This document shows, one piece after another, positions 60,102 through 64,000 of a stretch of DNA of 64,000 nucleotides (its first letter is position 1; each line of letters starts with the position of its first letter). The notes under the pieces are model-generated. The model saw nothing but the letters and a program-made list of their open reading frames with translations. It ran no database searches and was not told the origin of the DNA. The stretch lies in contig CAYYKJ010000002.1 of the NCBI GenBank assembly GCA_964441265.1, positions 1 through 64,000 on the forward strand, given 5' to 3'. The translations under genes were made by a program, and so were the position numbers. Origin of the DNA: JAFGDH01 sp964441265 (GTDB lineage Archaea > Aenigmatarchaeota > Aenigmatarchaeia > QMZP01 > QMZT01).

Positions 60102-60377
60102 ATGCCATTATGGAAAATAATCATTGAGGGCAAGACCGAATATGACGTACAAGGCGTGAACCTTCGCGAAGATGTTGTATCGGTCGCATACAAAAAGAAG
60201 ATAAAATGCAAAGCTAGGAACAGAAAGGGGACGAAGAAGGTCGCAGGCTACCTGGACATGACCTCCTCCGTGATATCCGACTATGAGTCCGGAAGGAGGA
60301 AGTCTCCCGGGACCAGACCAAGGAAGACAAACAGCAATACATCCAGCGCCATTAAGATAATTTGGAACCGCTATTAG
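60102..60377 (+). CDS. Chimeric small ORF carrying a duplicated helix-turn-helix segment
   Basis: 91 residues from the ATG at 60102, with tttaaaaat centred 26 nt upstream. Residues about 1-44 (LWKIIIEGKTEYDVQGVNLR, then a Lys-rich stretch) match nothing I recognise. Residues 45-72 are identical to the XRE helix-turn-helix core of the regulator at 61521 (KKVAGYLDMTSSVISDYESG) because the underlying 84 bp are a perfect copy. After the copy it runs into an unrelated 19-residue tail. It may be a recombination by-product, or a functional truncated regulator. Confidence 0.5.
   Translation: MPLWKIIIEGKTEYDVQGVNLREDVVSVAYKKKIKCKARNRKGTKKVAGYLDMTSSVISDYESGRRKSPGTRPRKTNSNTSSAIKIIWNRY
60233..60316 (+). 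repeat. 84-bp perfect direct repeat, copy 1
   Basis: Identical over 84 bp to 61643-61726, in the same orientation 1410 bp apart and read in the same codon frame. Flanking bases differ on both sides. It encodes the recognition part of an XRE helix-turn-helix. Confidence 0.95.
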
Positions 60378-60471
60378 TATTTCAATCCATCCCATGATCA
60401 CACTCATTTTTAAGAAACCAAATAAATAAAAACTTATGATTAGATGGCCGGGAAAAAAGAACGGGGATCCA

Positions 60472-60780
60472 ATGGAGAGCAGGACATATATAGGGCTGAT
60501 TGGGATCATAGTGATCATTCTGGTAGTGGCTCTGTCGGTCTTCAACCCCTTCATCATGGCGGAGGAGGAGTTCGGGGACGAGTGCGACGAGTACGTCGAA
60601 AGTCATGAGGGTATCTGCAGGTCGTTCTGTACGGGACCCTGTGACGGGAACATGAACTCCTCAACGGTTGACTGCTTCTACGGAGGGGACATGGAAAAGT
60701 GCATGGAGACCTGCAGGAAAAACCAGCGGACGAGGTGCATAATGGACAGATGGTTCAGCGGCCATGGGGCGGATGGTTAG
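60472..60780 (+). CDS. Small membrane-anchored Cys-rich protein
   Basis: 102 residues from the ATG at 60472 (in-frame ATG at 60436 also possible). One N-terminal membrane segment (YIGLIGIIVIILVVALSVFN) is followed by an extracytoplasmic domain with eight Cys: DECDEY, GICRSFCTGPCDG, VDCFYG, KCMETCRKN and RCIMDR. The even number and spacing suggest a disulfide-stabilised or metal-binding exported domain. No family recognised. Confidence 0.65.
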   Translation: MESRTYIGLIGIIVIILVVALSVFNPFIMAEEEFGDECDEYVESHEGICRSFCTGPCDGNMNSSTVDCFYGGDMEKCMETCRKNQRTRCIMDRWFSGHGADG

Positions 60781-60822
60781 AAATTATCACAGCCGAAAAC
60801 CGGGCGTGATGTTTTCCTGATG

Positions 60823-61381
60823 TTATTTGGTTTTGCTCTTGGTTTTGGGCGAGGTGTTCCAATTGCCGCCCCTGTTGTTCATCCGTTTTTTGGCTTTGAG
60901 AACCAGCCAGCATCGAGGGAGGAAAAAACCCAGTCCCTTGAATCTTCTCCTCTCCTGTATCACTTCTGGTATAAAACCGACCTTGCTCAGATCATCCAGT
61001 ATCTCCCTTTTGGTCCATCGGCAGACGTGGTGATGGTTCTCTCCTATCTCCGTGTATGGAATAGAAACGTAAAGCATGCCGTCATCCCTCAGCAAATCGT
61101 AGCACTGAGAAAGCAGATATAAGGGATTCTTTATGTGCTCCAGGACCTCGGTCATGATGATTGTGTTGTATTTCTTCTTCATTCTCAGTCTTTTGGTTAT
61201 GTCCTTCCTTATATAATTGAATTCGTTTTTGAACCCCCCCCCCCAGATCCACGATATCCGCCTTTTTCACACCCTGGGTTCTGAGAAATTCCCCGTCTCC
61301 TCCTCCGATATCCAGCACGGGGTGCTTTATTTCGAGTCTGATGCCTTCGTATCTCTTTATCAGTTGCCGGTGCCTGTTCAT
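60823..61381 (-). pseudogene. SAM-dependent methyltransferase interrupted at an 11-G tract
   Basis: Two overlapping minus-strand pieces form one class I methyltransferase. The N-terminal piece (from 61381) reads MNRHRQLIKRYEGIRLEIKH then VLDIGGGDGEFLRTQGVKKA (SAM motif I). It leaves frame at a run of 11 G (plus-strand C at 61234-61244). The C-terminal piece continues in the next frame with TIIMTEVLEHIKNPLYLLSQ, the 'vEHi.dP...l' motif, and HHHVCRWTKREILDDLSKVG. With 10 G the whole reads through as about 185 residues. It could be a sequencing or assembly artefact, a recent pseudogene, or a phase-variable gene. It resembles methyltransferases of glycan clusters. Confidence 0.78.
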
Positions 61382-61489
61382 TTTGCCCCACCCAATCAGA
61401 TTTTATTATTCTCTCACGCGCTTATAAATCAGGAGTGGCGAGGGGTATTCATTCAGATCATTTGCGCCCCGCTTTCGGAACTGCTGGCT

Positions 61490-61503
61490 ATTATTTAAAT
61501 AAT
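61490..61503. promoter_or_regulatory. Palindromic TATA element of the XRE regulator gene
   Basis: attatttaaataat, a perfect 14-bp palindrome centred about 25 nt before the ATG at 61521, where the TATA box should be. A dimeric regulator binding here would block transcription, so autoregulation is possible. Confidence 0.4.
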
Positions 61504-61520
61504 CAACGTATATTATTTCT

Positions 61521-62243
61521 ATGGTTGACGAAATCCACCTGGCAAAGGAGCGGCTTGCGAAGGACATCATAGGGGAGATAGTGCTCTCCGAGAATCCTGA
61601 CAAAATACTCAAGAAGTGGAGGAGCATATTCAATTTCTCCCAGAAGAAGGTCGCAGGCTACCTGGACATGACCTCCTCCGTGATATCCGACTATGAGTCC
61701 GGAAGGAGGAAGTCTCCCGGGACCAGGGTGGTTAAGAAATACGTCAATGCGCTCCTGAATCTGGACATAAAGCGGGGAGGGGATGTAATAAAGAGCTTCA
61801 CACAATCGGCCCGCTCCACCATGATATCCAAGGCCATAATAGACATAAAGGAGTTCTCCTCGGGGGTAGACATAAAGGAGTTCTCCAAGAGAGCGGGCTG
61901 CAACATACTCACCAAGAAGATGCGGGGAATGGAGAGGAAGATTTATGGGTATACGGTGATAGATTCGGTCCGCGCCATATCAGAGCTCTCCTTCAGCCAG
62001 CTGATCAATCTCTACGGGGCGACCACCCAGAGGGCGCTGATATTCACCAACATATCCACCGGCAGGACACCCATGGTGGCCATAAAGCTCACCAATCTCC
62101 AGCCGGGTATGGTCATACTCCACGGAATAGACAAGGTGGATCAGGTCGCAGTGAACATAGCGGGAGCGGAGAACATACCCCTTGCCCTGTCCAGATTCGA
62201 GAGCGTGGATGACATCCTCAGAAACCTGCGGATATATGAATGA
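61521..62243 (+). CDS. XRE-type helix-turn-helix transcriptional regulator (archaeal family)
   Basis: 240 residues. Residues about 25-70 are the helix-turn-helix: WRSIFNFSQKKVAGYLDMTS then SVISDYESGRRKSPGT. A linker follows, with a near-duplicate IDIKEFSSGV/VDIKEFSKRA. A C-terminal domain (about 145-240: LINLYGATTQRALIFTNIST, MVAIKLTNLQPGMVILHGID, LALSRFESVDDIL) could bind a small molecule. It resembles a family of archaeal one-component regulators of unknown targets. Its stop is 1 bp from that of the convergent phosphoesterase. Its helix-turn-helix DNA is duplicated at 60233-60316. Confidence 0.85.
   Translation: MVDEIHLAKERLAKDIIGEIVLSENPDKILKKWRSIFNFSQKKVAGYLDMTSSVISDYESGRRKSPGTRVVKKYVNALLNLDIKRGGDVIKSFTQSARSTMISKAIIDIKEFSSGVDIKEFSKRAGCNILTKKMRGMERKIYGYTVIDSVRAISELSFSQLINLYGATTQRALIFTNISTGRTPMVAIKLTNLQPGMVILHGIDKVDQVAVNIAGAENIPLALSRFESVDDILRNLRIYE
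61643..61726 (+). repeat. 84-bp perfect direct repeat, copy 2
   Basis: Copy located within the intact XRE regulator gene; identical to 60233-60316. This is the likely source copy because it is in the full-length gene. Confidence 0.95.
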
Positions 62244-62244
62244 T

Positions 62245-62916
62245 TCAGAACTTTTTAATCTCGCATTTCACCGTTTTCCCCAGTCTGACCAGGCCGTAAT
62301 TGCCCTCATACAGGGTGCCCGGGTAGAAAATCTTGGTCTTCCCTATGGTATCCACACCGCTGTTCTCGTGTATGTGCGCGGAGAGATTTAGCAGGGGGGC
62401 ATGTTTCTCTATGAACTTTCTGATCGCCTTTGATCCGACGTGCTCCCCTGACTCGACCTTGTCCAGCTTCGTCCCCGCGGGAGGATTGTGGGTCACGAGA
62501 AGGAACCTCTTCCCGACCTCTTTGGCTGATCTCTCGAGGCTGTCCGTTATCTCCTCTTCGGTGGGCTCGAATTTTGTGTTGAAAGGCGTGGCGGCCCCGC
62601 CGAAACCTATGAAATGAATCCCACCTATCTCCCGGGTGACCGCATGGAGATTGACATCGTATTCCTCGAAAAGTTCTGTTATCTCGTAGGGGTCCTGGTT
62701 TCCGGGTATGCACAAGAGGGGCTTCCCCAGGGAAACCAGCTTCTGGATTACCGTTTCGGCCATGTCCGTCTGTGAATACCCCTCGGGTATGTTGAACATG
62801 TCCGTGAAATCCCCCGGACAGATCACCATGTCGAACTCGGTGTTCTTAACCTTCTCGACGAGTTTCGAAACCGCCCCGATTTCACCATGTATGTCGGCAA
62901 CTACTAGTATTTTCAT
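62245..62916 (-). CDS. Metallophosphoesterase (Icc/YfcE-like calcineurin fold)
   Basis: 223 residues with all metal motifs: ILVVADIHGEIGAVSKLVEK (D-x-H), VICPGDFTDMFNIPEG (GD), LLCIPGNQDPYEITELFEEY (GN[H/Q]D, with Gln in place of His), LLVTHNPPAGTKLD and LSAHIHENSGVDTIGKTKIF. This is the archaeal Icc-like phosphodiesterase group, with substrates unknown but often cyclic nucleotides or phosphodiesters. tatttaaaag (62941-62950) is placed as TATA box on the minus strand, and a 15-bp palindrome lies 37 bp upstream of the start. The Gln in the GNQD motif is a minor family variant. Confidence 0.88.
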   Translation of the reverse strand: MKILVVADIHGEIGAVSKLVEKVKNTEFDMVICPGDFTDMFNIPEGYSQTDMAETVIQKLVSLGKPLLCIPGNQDPYEITELFEEYDVNLHAVTREIGGIHFIGFGGAATPFNTKFEPTEEEITDSLERSAKEVGKRFLLVTHNPPAGTKLDKVESGEHVGSKAIRKFIEKHAPLLNLSAHIHENSGVDTIGKTKIFYPGTLYEGNYGLVRLGKTVKCEIKKF

Positions 62917-62952
62917 AAGGTAATGTATTTGTATTGAAATTATTTAAAAGAT

Positions 62953-62967
62953 TATAACAATGTTATA
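62953..62967. promoter_or_regulatory. Perfect 15-bp palindrome TATAACA-A-TGTTATA
   Basis: tataacaatgttata, adjacent to the TATA box of the metallophosphoesterase gene and overlapping the stop codon of the PolD small-subunit-like gene. It differs from the palindrome at 59614-59628 only in the central base. Confidence 0.5.
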
Positions 62968-63874
62968 TATCACCAAAACTCACTTGGTTCGTAGAGGTGT
63001 CATAAACGGCATACCTGCCCCCCTTTGTGGATATTATGACCACCCCCTTGTAATTCCTGGTCCAGTCCCCGGTGTTATTATATATCCAGAACACGTCAGG
63101 GACCGGTGATATGACGTTCTCAATATCCATATCCTTCCCGGAAGGTAGCATCCTCTTCTTGAGTATCAGTTCTGCCCCCTCTCGCGTGACCTCCCCGGCC
63201 GCCCCGAAACCAAGCACAATCGCTCTCTTCCCGTCGGAGCTTATCTCTGCCCATACCGGACCCGGCAGGCCGCCCGACACGCTTCCGGATCCCCCGGTTT
63301 CGCTGTCGGTGGTTATCATTATACCCTCCGTGTCTTTCTTGGCCTTGTTGGTGAGTGTTATTTTGATGCCCTTCAGGTGACCCCTCTCCCCACCCAGGGG
63401 TATGTCAGGATACATGACCCTCTCGGGGTATATCCTGTTCTCTCTGAAAAACCCATCGACAGCGACAACGTCACCCACACCAAGCCTCTCCTCGGTGATG
63501 GCCTCGGCCTCGCCCGTGGGATCCTCCACCAAGAACCCCTTCTCTGTGGTGTCCTTGACTCTCACTATCACGGTGGAGGGTGAGGAAAGCCCCCTCGCCT
63601 TGTTCACGGAAACGGCATCGGTCTTCTTCGAGAGAACCTCTTTCAGGAGCTCATATTTCCTGTTGTGCATCTTCACGAACTCCTCGATGCTCAGTTTTTC
63701 CGGTCTCCTTTCACTTAGCAGGCGCACGCTCACCTCCCCTTCGCCCGGTTTGGCCGGGACCTCCGAGCGGCTGAGAAACTCCGAGATATTGTCCCCGTTC
63801 AGTTTTTCCATTTCCTCGGGTTTCGGTGCGATGCCGTGCTTCATGAGCTCGGCGAGAATCTGTTTCCTGTTCAT
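62963..63874 (-). CDS. DNA polymerase D small-subunit (DP1)-like protein without a recognisable phosphoesterase domain
   Basis: 303 residues. The N terminus (MNRKQILAELMKHGIAPKPE) is a small helical domain. Residues about 60-165 match the OB-fold part of DP1: IEEFVKMHNRKYELLKEVLS, TVIVRVKDTTEKGFLVEDPT (the 'veD.TG' strand), VGDVVAVDGFFRENRIYPER and VMYPDIPLGG. In a typical DP1 a calcineurin-like phosphoesterase of about 300 residues follows; here only about 135 residues remain and no D-x-H, GD, GNHD or GH motif is seen. It may be a paralogue, a reduced DP1 or a different OB-fold replication protein. Confidence 0.7.
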   Translation of the reverse strand: MNRKQILAELMKHGIAPKPEEMEKLNGDNISEFLSRSEVPAKPGEGEVSVRLLSERRPEKLSIEEFVKMHNRKYELLKEVLSKKTDAVSVNKARGLSSPSTVIVRVKDTTEKGFLVEDPTGEAEAITEERLGVGDVVAVDGFFRENRIYPERVMYPDIPLGGERGHLKGIKITLTNKAKKDTEGIMITTDSETGGSGSVSGGLPGPVWAEISSDGKRAIVLGFGAAGEVTREGAELILKKRMLPSGKDMDIENVISPVPDVFWIYNNTGDWTRNYKGVVIISTKGGRYAVYDTSTNQVSFGDI

Positions 63875-63913
63875 GATTCCAGATTTATTATATGGACCAA
63901 AAACTAATAAGGG

Positions 63914-64000
63914 TTAGTTGGGGAGAAGATCCCTCTCCATGAGTATGTCCTTTGTTTTCCTCAGTATGTCCGGGCCGAGGAGTATGCGTATCTCCCTGGT
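63914..64000 (-). CDS. C-terminal end of a gene continuing beyond the window
   Basis: Minus-strand reading frame ending TREIRILLGPDILRKTKDIL then MERDLLPN and TAA at 63914-63916, 39 bp upstream of the DP1-like gene. Too short to assign. In several euryarchaea the gene next to DP1 is orc1/cdc6, whose C-terminal winged helix can end in a similar 'treI.l...p..l......' segment, but this is only a weak suggestion. Confidence 0.5.
   Translation of the reverse strand, partial: TREIRILLGPDILRKTKDILMERDLLPN

Noticed and set aside
62245..62916. Metallophosphoesterase as the missing C-terminal half of DP1
   Set aside because: Its motifs (DIHGE, GDFTD, GNQDP, THNPP, AHIHE) fit the Icc/YfcE-like group, and it has its own TATA box. 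A split DP1 remains only a remote possibility, noted in the findings.
1..64000. tRNA or rRNA genes
   Set aside because: Intergenic stretches were read for T-loop-like GGTTCRA and cloverleaf pairing and for rRNA-like sequence; none was convincing.

Overview
The window is archaeal chromosome. Evidence: TFS, RpoL, ER-type signal peptidase, SecD/SecF, NAC, AglB, GPT-type GlcNAc-1-phosphate transferase, Dph2, a family B DNA polymerase, a PolD small-subunit relative, the mevalonate-pathway enzymes thiolase, HMG-CoA synthase and HMG-CoA reductase, and geranylgeranyl reductase. Arg codons are mostly AGG/AGA and Ile is often ATA. Many start codons lie about 24-28 nt downstream of a TATA-like box, which suggests leaderless transcripts. 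A PolD-type subunit beside PolB fits a euryarchaeal-grade or DPANN/Altiarchaeota-like lineage better than Crenarchaeota; I cannot place it more precisely. No tRNA, rRNA or CRISPR array was seen.

Region 1 (1-25.3 kb) is a surface-polysaccharide island, visibly richer in A+T than the rest over much of its length. It holds a Wzx-like flippase, about eight glycosyltransferases (GT4, GT2, CgeB-like, GT26), sugar-nucleotide epimerases (UDP-glucuronate 4-epimerase, GalE-like, GDP-mannose 3,5-epimerase-like), an FkbM methyltransferase, a glutamine-dependent amidotransferase (AsnB-like), an SDR/radical-SAM fusion and a predicted beta-propeller protein. Two decayed insertion sequences (IS200/IS605-like and IS5-like) bracket asnB. 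The right end of the island carries a small operon: ribbon-helix-helix protein, CysD, CysN and an alkaline-phosphatase-superfamily phosphodiesterase. A second phosphodiesterase and a sulfatase-like gene flank it. This points to activated sulfate (APS) being made for surface glycan chemistry, although no APS kinase or sulfotransferase is visible here.

Region 2 (25.4-29.8 kb) is one large secreted multidomain protein (DUF2341, LamG, Ig-like and gingipain-like segments). Its first third matches the A+T-rich island and the rest matches the G+C-rich backbone, so the gene itself spans the junction.

Region 3 (29.8-57.9 kb) is G+C-rich housekeeping DNA: TFS, signal peptidase, DUF99 and rpoL; phosphohexomutase; class II HMG-CoA reductase; dph2; a complete seven-gene pyrimidine operon pyrB-I-D-K-C-E-F; DUF1512; secF-secD; geranylgeranyl reductase; an isoprenoid cassette (HMG-CoA synthase, thiolase, DUF35); the N-glycosylation pair aglB and GPT; a YIP1 protein; NAC; and polB.

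Region 4 (57.9-64 kb) is more irregular. It has a 454-bp motif-rich intergenic stretch, a TctA-like DUF112 transporter, small orphan genes, a methyltransferase broken at a run of 11 G, an XRE-type regulator whose helix-turn-helix DNA is perfectly duplicated (84 bp) 1.4 kb away, a metallophosphoesterase and a PolD small-subunit-like protein without a recognisable phosphoesterase domain. Two near-identical 15-bp palindromes lie upstream of the DUF112 and metallophosphoesterase genes.

The glycan genes plausibly work together: phosphohexomutase and the epimerases supply sugar nucleotides, the glycosyltransferases assemble a lipid-linked chain, the flippase exports it, and AglB transfers N-glycans to secreted proteins such as the 1470-residue surface protein after Sec export and signal peptidase cleavage.
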